Of a stretch of DNA of 64,000 nt, positions 55,325 through 64,000 are shown one piece after another; positions within the stretch are counted from its first letter, which is position 1, and each line of letters starts with the position of its first letter. The DNA lies in contig NZ_MDCB01000008.1 of NCBI RefSeq assembly GCF_002939705.1, positions 62,001 to 126,000 of the forward strand. The letters run 5' to 3'. Under the pieces are notes generated by a model, which worked only from the letters and a program-made list of their open reading frames with translations, did not search any database and was not told where the DNA came from. A program made the position numbers and the translations under genes. The stretch comes from Xanthomonas albilineans. Its GTDB lineage: Bacteria; Pseudomonadota; Gammaproteobacteria; Xanthomonadales; Xanthomonadaceae.

Positions 55325-56527
55325 ATGACCGACTCCCGTCTCACCCAGCACTACGCCGACGAACTGGACGCAATCCGCGCGCAGGGCCTGTTCAAGTCCG
55401 AGCGCATCATCGTCGGCCCGCAAGCGGCCGAAATTACCCTGGCCGACAACCGTCGCGTGCTGAACTTCTGCGCCAATAATTATCTCGGTCTGGCCGATCA
55501 TCCTGCACTGATCGCGGCAGCCAAGGACGCGCTGGACACGCACGGCTTCGGCATGGCCTCGGTGCGCTTCATCTGCGGCACCCAGGACCTGCATAAGCGG
55601 CTGGAGGCGCAGATCGCCGCGTTCTTCGGCACCGAGGATACGCTCCTCTACGCCGCTTGCTTCGACGCCAACGGCGGCCTGTTCGAACCACTGCTGGGCG
55701 AACACGACGCGATCATCTCCGACGCGCTCAACCATGCTTCGATCATCGACGGCGTGCGCCTGTGCAAAGCAAAACGCTTCCGCTACGCCAACTGCGACAT
55801 GGCCGACCTGGAAGCGCAATTGCAGGCCGCCGATGCGGCCGGCTGCAAGACCAAGCTGATCACCAGCGACGGGGTGTTCTCGATGGACGGCTTCATCGCC
55901 CCGCTGGACGAAATCACCGCACTGGCGAAGCGATACAACGCGCTGGTCCACATCGACGAGTGCCACGCGACCGGCTTTCTCGGCCGCAGCGGCCGCGGCT
56001 CGGCCGAGGTCAAGGGCGTGCTGGACAGGATCGATCTGTTCACCGGCACCCTGGGCAAGGCCATGGGCGGCGCGCTGGGCGGGTTCACTACCGGCCGAGG
56101 CGAGGTGATCGAATTATTGCGCCAACGCTCGCGGCCATATTTGTTCTCCAACTCGCTGCCGCCGCACGTGGTGGCCGCCGGCATCAAAGCATTCGAGATG
56201 CTGGACGCCGCTGGCGATCTGCGCGAACGTCTGGTCGAGAACACCACCTACTTCCGTGCACGCATGAGCTCGGCCGGTTTCGACATCAAGCCCGGCACTC
56301 ACCCGATCTGCCCGGTGATGCTGTACGACGCACCGCTGGCACAGCGCTTTGCCGAGCGACTGCTCGAAGAAGGCATCTACGCAATCGGTTTTTTCTTCCC
56401 GGTGGTGCCCAAGGGGCAGGCACGCATCCGCACCCAAATCAGCGCCGCTCACACCCGCGCGCACCTGGACCAAGCCATCGATGCGTTCACTCGGATCGGC
56501 CGCGAGTTGAACATCATCGGCACCTGA
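55325..56527 (+). CDS. kbl: 2-amino-3-ketobutyrate CoA ligase (glycine C-acetyltransferase)
   Basis: 400 aa from the ATG at 55325 ([17 protein letters not shown]). Alpha-oxoamine synthase with the PLP lysine K245 ([17 protein letters not shown]), [13 protein letters not shown] at the N-terminus, and [17 protein letters not shown] holding the PLP-contacting Asp and His. It forms glycine and acetyl-CoA from aminoketobutyrate and CoA. Pairs with tdh for threonine breakdown. Confidence 0.96.
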   Translation: MTDSRLTQHYADELDAIRAQGLFKSERIIVGPQAAEITLADNRRVLNFCANNYLGLADHPALIAAAKDALDTHGFGMASVRFICGTQDLHKRLEAQIAAFFGTEDTLLYAACFDANGGLFEPLLGEHDAIISDALNHASIIDGVRLCKAKRFRYANCDMADLEAQLQAADAAGCKTKLITSDGVFSMDGFIAPLDEITALAKRYNALVHIDECHATGFLGRSGRGSAEVKGVLDRIDLFTGTLGKAMGGALGGFTTGRGEVIELLRQRSRPYLFSNSLPPHVVAAGIKAFEMLDAAGDLRERLVENTTYFRARMSSAGFDIKPGTHPICPVMLYDAPLAQRFAERLLEEGIYAIGFFFPVVPKGQARIRTQISAAHTRAHLDQAIDAFTRIGRELNIIGT

Positions 56528-56632
56528 GATGCGTTCGCCTCCAGGCCAAGCATGCTTGCTCGCCGCGCAGGCCAGATATTCTGGCGACACCTCGGCAGAG
56601 GACTGCATGGATGTGATGGCCAAGGGGACGAC

Positions 56633-56656
56633 GCAGGCAGGCAGGCAGGCAGGCAA
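56633..56656. repeat. GCAG tetranucleotide repeat
   Basis: Five perfect GCAG units plus a partial GCAA, in the gap between kbl and the pseudouridine synthase gene. A 45-codon open frame (56529-56666, plus, MRSPPGQACLLAAQ start) runs through it; I cannot support that frame as a gene. Confidence 0.6.
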
Positions 56657-56735
56657 CAATATGTAGAACCTACGTCGCCCCATTCAAGAGCCCGACCACG
56701 ACGCACTCCGACTTCGGCAATCTAGTCGCTGCGAT

Positions 56736-57563
56736 TCAGCGCGCGGCTTGCGCGCTGACGTCAGTTGCCACTGCCAACGCGCTGACTTCGGCCGCACTGA
56801 GTGTCCGCCAAGCGCCCTTGCCCAGTTCGCCCAGCGCCAGCGTGCCGATCGCCACCCGCACCAGACGCACGACGTCCACGCCAAGCGCGGCGAGCAGACG
56901 CCGGATCTGCCGGTTACGCCCCTCGTCCAGCACGACCTCCAGCCAGGCATGACGCTCACCCTGGCGTAGCAAACGCACCTGCTTGGCGCATAGCGCTTCG
57001 CCATCGGCCATAACGCCCGCACGCATGCGCTGCAACAGTGCCGCATCCGGCAGTACATCCACCTGCACGTGGTACGTCTTGTCCGGGCCACTGCCCGGAT
57101 CGGTGACGCGCGCCGCCCATTGCGGATCGTTGGTGAACAGCAATAAGCCTTCGCTGGCCTTGTCCAAGCGCCCGACCGGCGCCAGCCACGGCAAGCCGGC
57201 ACCATCGAAACAGCGGTAGACCGTCTCGCGACCACGCTCGTCTTGCGCCGTGGTCACAAGCCCACGCGGCTTGTTGAGCATCAGATACAGGCGTTCGCTC
57301 GCCGATAGCGGCGCACCGTCCAAGGCAAGGCGATGCCGGCCACGCAGGATCGGGAATTCGGGGTCGGTGACAATCCGTCCATCGACCGCAACGCGACCGG
57401 CGGCAATCCAGCGCACCGCCTCGGTCCGCGAGCACAGCCCCAGCTTGGACAGCGTGCGCGCCAGACCATGCCGTGGCCCGCCCACCGCAACGGCAGGCAA
57501 AGCCACCTTCGACGTCAGCGAACGCGACCGGCCTGAACGCGGCGTTTTCAGCTCTCGCACCAT
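56736..57563 (-). CDS. Pseudouridine synthase, RsuA/RluB/RluE/RluF family
   Basis: 275 aa. A basic ~35-residue N-terminal extension, an S4 RNA-binding domain (~36-80; TLSKLGLCSRTEAVRWIAAG), then the catalytic domain with the nucleophilic Asp in APVGRLDKASEGLLLFTND. The C-terminal motif EGRNRQIRRLLAALG is typical. It isomerises a uridine in 16S or 23S rRNA; which site (rsuA, rluB, rluE or rluF equivalent) cannot be told by eye. Confidence 0.9.
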   Translation of the reverse strand: MVRELKTPRSGRSRSLTSKVALPAVAVGGPRHGLARTLSKLGLCSRTEAVRWIAAGRVAVDGRIVTDPEFPILRGRHRLALDGAPLSASERLYLMLNKPRGLVTTAQDERGRETVYRCFDGAGLPWLAPVGRLDKASEGLLLFTNDPQWAARVTDPGSGPDKTYHVQVDVLPDAALLQRMRAGVMADGEALCAKQVRLLRQGERHAWLEVVLDEGRNRQIRRLLAALGVDVVRLVRVAIGTLALGELGKGAWRTLSAAEVSALAVATDVSAQAAR

Positions 57564-57608
57564 CTGGACGCAGACAGCGACCGGACCGCAGACGAACGCG
57601 CGCCGCGT

Positions 57609-58103
57609 TTACTTGGCTTCGACAGGCGCCGGTGCATCGGTCGCAGCGGCCGGGACGGCGGCCGGACGGGCCTTGACCACATGCACGCCACGCGCCTTCA
57701 TCCATGCATCGAATTCCGCGGCGGTCATGCGCTTTCCGTTTTGAGTCATATCAAAACGCCACGGCGTGTTATCGAACTCGGTCGTCGGCTTGTAGGCCGC
57801 CGGATCGTTCGGATTGACCGCACCACCGGGCGCAATGGCCTTGGCCAGGCTCTGACACCCCTCCGCACGTAGGCGCAGCAGCACGCGATCCAGCGACTGA
57901 TCGCTGCTGTAGGACTGGGTCAGCACACCGCTGGGCATGCCCAGTTGCATCGTACGGCTGGACAGCTCGGCGGCAACCGGCGCGGCAACCGTGGCCGGTA
58001 ACGCCAAGGGCTTGGGCAGGAGGTCACCGGAGCAATCCGGTACAGCATGAGCAACAGGAGCCAGGGCCAGACCAAGCAGGCCGACCGTCACGATACGCAG
58101 CAT
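57609..58103 (-). CDS. Hypothetical exported protein
   Basis: 164 aa from the ATG at 58103 (MLRIVTVGLLGLALAPVAHA), a clean Sec signal peptide cleaved after AHA. Two cysteines in the mature part (PDCSGDLLP, RAEGCQSLAKAI) could form a disulfide. Otherwise I recognise no family; the motif WRFDMTQNGKRMTAAEFDAWM is reminiscent of small periplasmic proteins of xanthomonads. It ends 45 bp from the start of the pseudouridine synthase gene on the same strand. Confidence 0.75.
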   Translation of the reverse strand: MLRIVTVGLLGLALAPVAHAVPDCSGDLLPKPLALPATVAAPVAAELSSRTMQLGMPSGVLTQSYSSDQSLDRVLLRLRAEGCQSLAKAIAPGGAVNPNDPAAYKPTTEFDNTPWRFDMTQNGKRMTAAEFDAWMKARGVHVVKARPAAVPAAATDAPAPVEAK

Positions 58104-58320
58104 CGTTTTTTTCCATTCGGGCGAGACGACGCAGCGAGTGTAGGCAGGCCACGGCATGGTTTCAACCGATACCGGCACTACATCCGCTAAATAATTGGGA
58201 AGGATAAAAAATTCAACGCACAAAAGGCACCGATCACAACATCCCGGCGGCGTATGTACCGCTGACCTGTGCGAATAGCGCAGAGGCGAGTTCGTCTATC
58301 AGACGAGCACACACAAACAC

Positions 58321-58346
58321 AAAGCCCGGCACGAGGCCGGGCTTTG
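58321..58346 (-). terminator. Terminator after ompA
   Basis: On minus, AAAGCCCGGC, loop CTCGT, GCCGGGCTTT then GTGTTTGTGTG. It lies 22 bp past the ompA stop. Confidence 0.8.
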
Positions 58347-58367
58347 CTTGAGACTAGAAACGTCCGA

Positions 58368-59465
58368 TCACTTGTTCTCGACGTTCAGCTCGGTACGACG
58401 GTTCTTGGCGCGGCCTTCCGGATTGTCCGAACCATCCGGATTGGTGTTCGGCGCGATCGGGCGGGTCTTGCCGTAACCGATCGGTCCGTCCAGACGCGAA
58501 GCGTCCACACCGTGCTTGACCAGATAGTCGTACACGACGCGGGCGCGACGCTCGGACAGCTTCTGGTTGTACTTGTCGCTACCGATGGAGTCGGTGTGAC
58601 CGGCCACCTGGACCTTCAGGTCGGGATAGCTGTTCAAGATGCCGACAGCCTCGTTCAGGAGCCCAATCGCATCCGGACGCAGGGTCGACTTGTTGAAGTC
58701 GAAGTTGACACCCTTCAGGTCGATCGACACCGGCACCGGGCAACCGTCCGGACCAACGGTCTGACCCGGCTTGGAGTCAGGGCACTTGTCGTCGCAGTTG
58801 TTGACGCCGTCACCGTCGTCGTCCTTATCCGCACAGCTCGGCGCAACCGGCGGCGGCGGCGGCGGCGGAACCGGAGCGGACGGGGCAGGGCCAAGCGGGA
58901 TCACAACGCCAACCGAGGCCAGCGCGTCGCCGAACCAGTTCCTGGACGGAGCCGCGACGCTCTTGTCGTCGAAGTCAGCGCGGTAGGCCACTTCGGCGCG
59001 CACAGCGATGTGCTTGTCGAAAGTGGTCTGCAGACCGGCGCCGACCTTGGCGGCGAAATTGCCGTCCTTGCGCTTGAGGGGGGAGACGGGGAAGCTAGAG
59101 AACGACTCTTCAGCGCGCTGGTAGCCAGCGCCGAACAGCACGTACGGGTTCCAGCCACGGCCTTCCTGGATGAAGTGACGGCGCAGGTCGACCGAGACGC
59201 CGTACTGGCTCCAATTCAGATCTTCGTTGGCCTTGAAGTTCGGGTTCTGATAGTTCAGTTCACCGTCCAACGACCAGTTCGGGTTGATGAACTTGCCCAG
59301 ACCGAGGGTAACGAACGGGGCGTCGTTGGTATGACGGTGCACGTCCTGGAAATTGAAACCAGCCGCACCGGTCAGGTACCAGCGGTCGTCGAATTCCTGA
59401 GCGGATGCTGCCTGGGCGACGGCCAGACCGCCCAACAACGCGGCGGTGAGAATTTTTTTGTTCAT
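58368..59465 (-). CDS. ompA: OmpA-family outer membrane protein with thrombospondin-3 linker
   Basis: 365 aa. Signal peptide to AQAASAQ-E, an eight-strand beta-barrel (~residues 25-190), a poly-proline stretch (VPPPPPPPVAP), a calcium-binding TSP3-type repeat (CADKDDDGDGVNNCDDKCPD), and a peptidoglycan-binding OmpA domain (VNFDFNKSTLRPDAIGLLNE, VAGHTDSIGSDKYNQKLSERR). It links the outer membrane to the wall. RBS AAGGAG sits 7-8 nt before the ATG. Abundant structural protein and likely strongly expressed. Confidence 0.95.
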   Translation of the reverse strand: MNKKILTAALLGGLAVAQAASAQEFDDRWYLTGAAGFNFQDVHRHTNDAPFVTLGLGKFINPNWSLDGELNYQNPNFKANEDLNWSQYGVSVDLRRHFIQEGRGWNPYVLFGAGYQRAEESFSSFPVSPLKRKDGNFAAKVGAGLQTTFDKHIAVRAEVAYRADFDDKSVAAPSRNWFGDALASVGVVIPLGPAPSAPVPPPPPPPVAPSCADKDDDGDGVNNCDDKCPDSKPGQTVGPDGCPVPVSIDLKGVNFDFNKSTLRPDAIGLLNEAVGILNSYPDLKVQVAGHTDSIGSDKYNQKLSERRARVVYDYLVKHGVDASRLDGPIGYGKTRPIAPNTNPDGSDNPEGRAKNRRTELNVENK

Positions 59466-60119
59466 TAATACAGCTCCTTGTTTCGGGGAGATAAAACGAT
59501 AGAGGCATGGTTAAGTAACAGATGTCTCATCACATCCAGACGGCCGTTTCCTCATGCCATCGCCGGGCACATTATGCTCGGCATAGTGAAGATGGCGTTA
59601 ACGAGCGCATAACATGTGGACGTCGACGCCACCTGCTGCATGGCACCGGATACACCCTATACAGCTTGATGAAATCATGCAACGCAACTTTCACATTTGC
59701 GTTTGCCCTGGTAGACAGCAGCCTGCACAACGATGCAGATCCCATTCTGGACCGCGCCACAGCAGTGGCCTGGCCAGCTCGGTCTTCGACGGAAGCGGCA
59801 ATAGGGCCGTCAGCGCGACTGGTCGTGGGCAGGCGCCCCCTTTGCACTGCAATGCGGCCGATGATCGCGAGGAGCCGGTGTCGCACCGGTTGGAGGCCTG
59901 ATCTTGGGCGCAAGCACGGCTCAACAGTTGAGGCAAAATCTACACCAGTCAGTCGGCCCCTCCCGTCAACCAGCCCACATGCAGCGATCAGAGACGACCA
60001 GCCCCGTGTGTCCGTGGTGGCGTCGGTTTCCTAGCTTGCGTCTCCACGCGCACTCTGCGACCACTCCGAACCATGGCATCGCCTCCTTTCCCCAATTCTC
60101 CAATACCCAGGAGTCATCA
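59466..60119. other. Intergenic region without a supported gene
   Basis: 654 bp between divergent ompA and the MDR oxidoreductase gene. The ompA RBS AAGGAG and leader lie at 59468-59485. Longer open frames exist on both strands (for example 59522-60034 plus and 59572-59913 minus), but they have no recognisable domain or export signal. I see no tRNA and no strong hairpin terminator. It probably holds both promoters. Confidence 0.6.
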
Positions 60120-61145
60120 ATGAAAGCGGTCGCTCTCACCCGATACCTGCCGATCGACGATCCGCAGTCACTGCAAGACATGGACCTGCCCATGCCACCA
60201 CCCCCTACCGGCTTCGACCTGCTGATCCGGGTGGAGGCGGTGTCGGTCAACCCGGTAGACACGAAGGTGCGCGCACCCAAAGCGTCGCTGGAAACCCAGC
60301 CGAAGGTACTGGGCTACGATGCTGCCGGTGTGGTCGAAGCAGTCGGCCCCCATGCGGAAGGTTTCGAACCCGGCGACGAGGTGTACTACGCTGGCGACAT
60401 CACCCGCGCCGGCAGCAATGCGCAGTACCAGTTGGTCGATGCGCGCATCGTCGCGCGCAAGCCGGCTACGTTGGATTTCGCCCAGGCCGCGGCACTGCCG
60501 CTGACCACGCTGACCGTCTGGGAACTGCTGTTCCAACGCATGCCGTTCGACTTCGACGACGCACGCAACCGCGGCCTGTGCCTGCTAGTGATCGGCGGCG
60601 CTGGCGGAGTCGGCTCGATCGCGATCCAGTTGGCGCGGCACGCCGGCTTCGACGTGATCGCCACCGCCTCGCGCCCCCAGACACGCGACTGGTGCCTGCA
60701 ACTAGGCGCACACCACGTGATCGACCATCGCCAACCGCTTGCACCGCAGTTGCAGGCGCTGGGTATCGCGCAGGTGGACGCGGCGCTGAACCTGGCCGAC
60801 ACCGACCGCTATTGGCAGATACTGGGCGAACTGATCGCGCCACAAGGCCACGTCGGGCTGATTGTCGAGCCGACCGGACCGCTGCACATCGGCGATCCGT
60901 ACAAAGCCAAGTGCATCGGCATCCACTGGGAAATGATGTTCGCGCGCCCGCGCTTCCGCACTGCCGATATGATCGAACAACATCGCATCCTGGCGCGTAC
61001 AGCCAGTCTGGTCGACGCCGGCGCGTTGCGCACCACACTGACCGAGACGCTGACCCCAATCAACGCGGCCAACTTGCGCCAGGCGCACCGGCGTCTGGAA
61101 TCGGGCAGCACCATCGGCAAACTGGCACTGGCCGGCTGGGGGTGA
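60120..61145 (+). CDS. Zinc-type alcohol dehydrogenase-like MDR oxidoreductase
   Basis: 341 aa from the ATG at 60120 (MKAVALTRYLPIDDPQSLQD). Quinone-oxidoreductase branch: VEAVSVNPVDTKVRAP, LGYDAAGVVEAVGPHAEGF, the NAD(P)H loop LVIGGAGGVGSIAIQLA, and the closing LRQAHRRLESGSTIGKLAL. The catalytic and structural zinc cysteines of true alcohol dehydrogenases are missing, so it should be a zinc-free NADPH enzyme. Substrate unknown. Followed by fadH after a 184-bp gap. Confidence 0.88.
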   Translation: MKAVALTRYLPIDDPQSLQDMDLPMPPPPTGFDLLIRVEAVSVNPVDTKVRAPKASLETQPKVLGYDAAGVVEAVGPHAEGFEPGDEVYYAGDITRAGSNAQYQLVDARIVARKPATLDFAQAAALPLTTLTVWELLFQRMPFDFDDARNRGLCLLVIGGAGGVGSIAIQLARHAGFDVIATASRPQTRDWCLQLGAHHVIDHRQPLAPQLQALGIAQVDAALNLADTDRYWQILGELIAPQGHVGLIVEPTGPLHIGDPYKAKCIGIHWEMMFARPRFRTADMIEQHRILARTASLVDAGALRTTLTETLTPINAANLRQAHRRLESGSTIGKLALAGWG

Positions 61146-61221
61146 ACTAGAGCAGCCCGGTAGGCGCGGCGGTGGCAGCAGCAGGGAACCGTCGCGGTCG
61201 ATGATCCGGCTCTACGCATAG

Positions 61222-63375
<2,154 letters not shown>

Positions 63376-63465
63376 GCACGCACCTGTCGCAATGGCCGTG
63401 AGGCCTGTTGCTATGCCGGACGATGGCGGCGGCCCTATTGATGCAGGGCGCGCCGGGCCAGCTAC

Positions 63466-64000
63466 TCAAGCAAAAAAGGCACGCTGCAGTGGCATCAGTG
63501 CCGCGCCCAGGGTGACCGCATCGCCGACCGTGCGCGCAATGCACACCTGCGGCAGCGGTGGCGACAGACCATGCCGATTGGGTGCGCGCGGGATGCGGAT
63601 GCGCTCGATCAGGCGCGTGCCAATCGCCGCCGGTAGCCGTCCTCCAATGACGATGGCCTGCGGATCCAAGGTATAGGCGAGATAAGCGCACAGTTGCGCG
63701 AACGGCGCCTCGGCCATGTCCAGCCAGGCGTCCACGCCCGGCGTATGCGCATCGATCGCGCCCAGCATCTGCTCCACCCCGATGTAGTCCTGACCCGCCG
63801 CGCGCACCAGCGCCAACAACGCGTCCAGGTTCGGATAGGCCATGCCGCCAACAGTCCAGATGCCACCGAACTCGCCGGCATTGCCGCGATGACCACGGAA
63901 CAGACGGCCATCAGCGATGATCCCGCCACCAAAACCGTTCGTCAGGTGCAGATAGACGAAATCGCGGCAGTCCCGGCCGACCCCGTACAGGCTCTCGGCC
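63466..64000 (-). CDS. ROK-family sugar kinase or regulator, N-terminus outside the window
   Basis: The frame stays open to the window edge, giving 177 residues of the C-terminal part. ROK motifs read FVYLHLTNGFGGGIIADGRL and GHRGNAGEFGGIW. The CxCGxxGC zinc motif common in ROK kinases is not seen in the visible part; a short His-rich loop is absent too. Family members are glucokinases, N-acetyl sugar kinases, or XylR/NagC-type repressors; the missing N-terminus would decide by showing or lacking a helix-turn-helix. Confidence 0.85.
   Translation of the reverse strand, partial: AESLYGVGRDCRDFVYLHLTNGFGGGIIADGRLFRGHRGNAGEFGGIWTVGGMAYPNLDALLALVRAAGQDYIGVEQMLGAIDAHTPGVDAWLDMAEAPFAQLCAYLAYTLDPQAIVIGGRLPAAIGTRLIERIRIPRAPNRHGLSPPLPQVCIARTVGDAVTLGAALMPLQRAFFA

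Noticed and set aside
59522-60034. 170-residue plus-strand protein downstream of divergent ompA
   Set aside because: No domain, no signal and irregular composition; the region is better read as promoter space.

Overview
The window is ordinary chromosomal DNA from a high-GC gammaproteobacterium of the Xanthomonadaceae, most likely an early-branching Xanthomonas (albilineans/sacchari-like). This rests on protein character and gene order: the tig-clpP-clpX-lon-hupB-ppiD block, a NAD-type isocitrate dehydrogenase of the xanthomonad kind, an S46 dipeptidyl-peptidase, the Kdo kinase KdkA, and an OmpA protein with a thrombospondin-3 linker. The species is an inference. Coding density is very high, with many 1-8 bp start/stop overlaps. 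I see no insertion sequence, prophage, CRISPR array, rRNA operon or plasmid function.

Layout. 0-6.4 kb: a GT39 membrane glycosyltransferase diverges from a MoxR ATPase / DUF58 / TgpA transglutaminase / Slp lipoprotein operon. 6.4-10 kb: HIT protein, then dnaX-ybaB-(small Cys protein)-recR on the minus strand. 10.1-10.5 kb: tRNA-Ser(GGA) and the 4.5S SRP RNA. 10.6-14.7 kb: kdkA, an MBL-fold hydrolase, moaA, an NTF2-like gene, moaC, moaD and moaE, largely coupled. 14.7-16.4 kb: GT9 heptosyltransferase-family gene, DUF6165, tRNA-Ser(CGA). 16.6-21.3 kb: PP2C phosphatase, dnaQ-rnhA-yafS-like facing gloB-mltD. 21.6-30.8 kb: ppiD, two tRNA-Asp, tRNA-Val, hupB, lon, clpX, clpP, tig (proteostasis). 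31-31.6 kb: a five-tRNA cluster (Pro, Arg, His, Lys, Leu). 31.8-36.3 kb: Bax-inhibitor-like protein, NAD-IDH, AhpD-like and glutaredoxin pair, BepA-like M48 protease.

36.4-42.2 kb: phoB-phoR-ppk-ppx, joining phosphate sensing to polyphosphate synthesis and degradation. 42.4-44.9 kb: GT4 glycosyltransferase, PAP2 phosphatase and lpxH (envelope lipids). 45.2-50.9 kb: folC, a two-SPOR-domain protein, cvpA, purF and a DUF455 ferritin-like protein, the enterobacterial folC-dedD-cvpA-purF order. 51-54 kb: histidine phosphatase and DPP7-type S46 peptidase. 54.1-56.5 kb: tdh and kbl (threonine to glycine). 56.7-59.5 kb: RsuA/RluB-type pseudouridine synthase, a small exported protein and OmpA. 60.1-64 kb: MDR oxidoreductase, FadH dienoyl-CoA reductase and the C-terminal part of a ROK protein cut by the window end.

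I did not find a convincing new multi-gene system. The best leads are a small four-cysteine protein coupled between ybaB and recR, the KdkA/MBL/molybdopterin operon, a lon heat-shock-type promoter embedded in the clpX terminator, a likely hupB-tRNA co-transcript, and a GT39 enzyme with an apparent C-terminal Ig-like domain.
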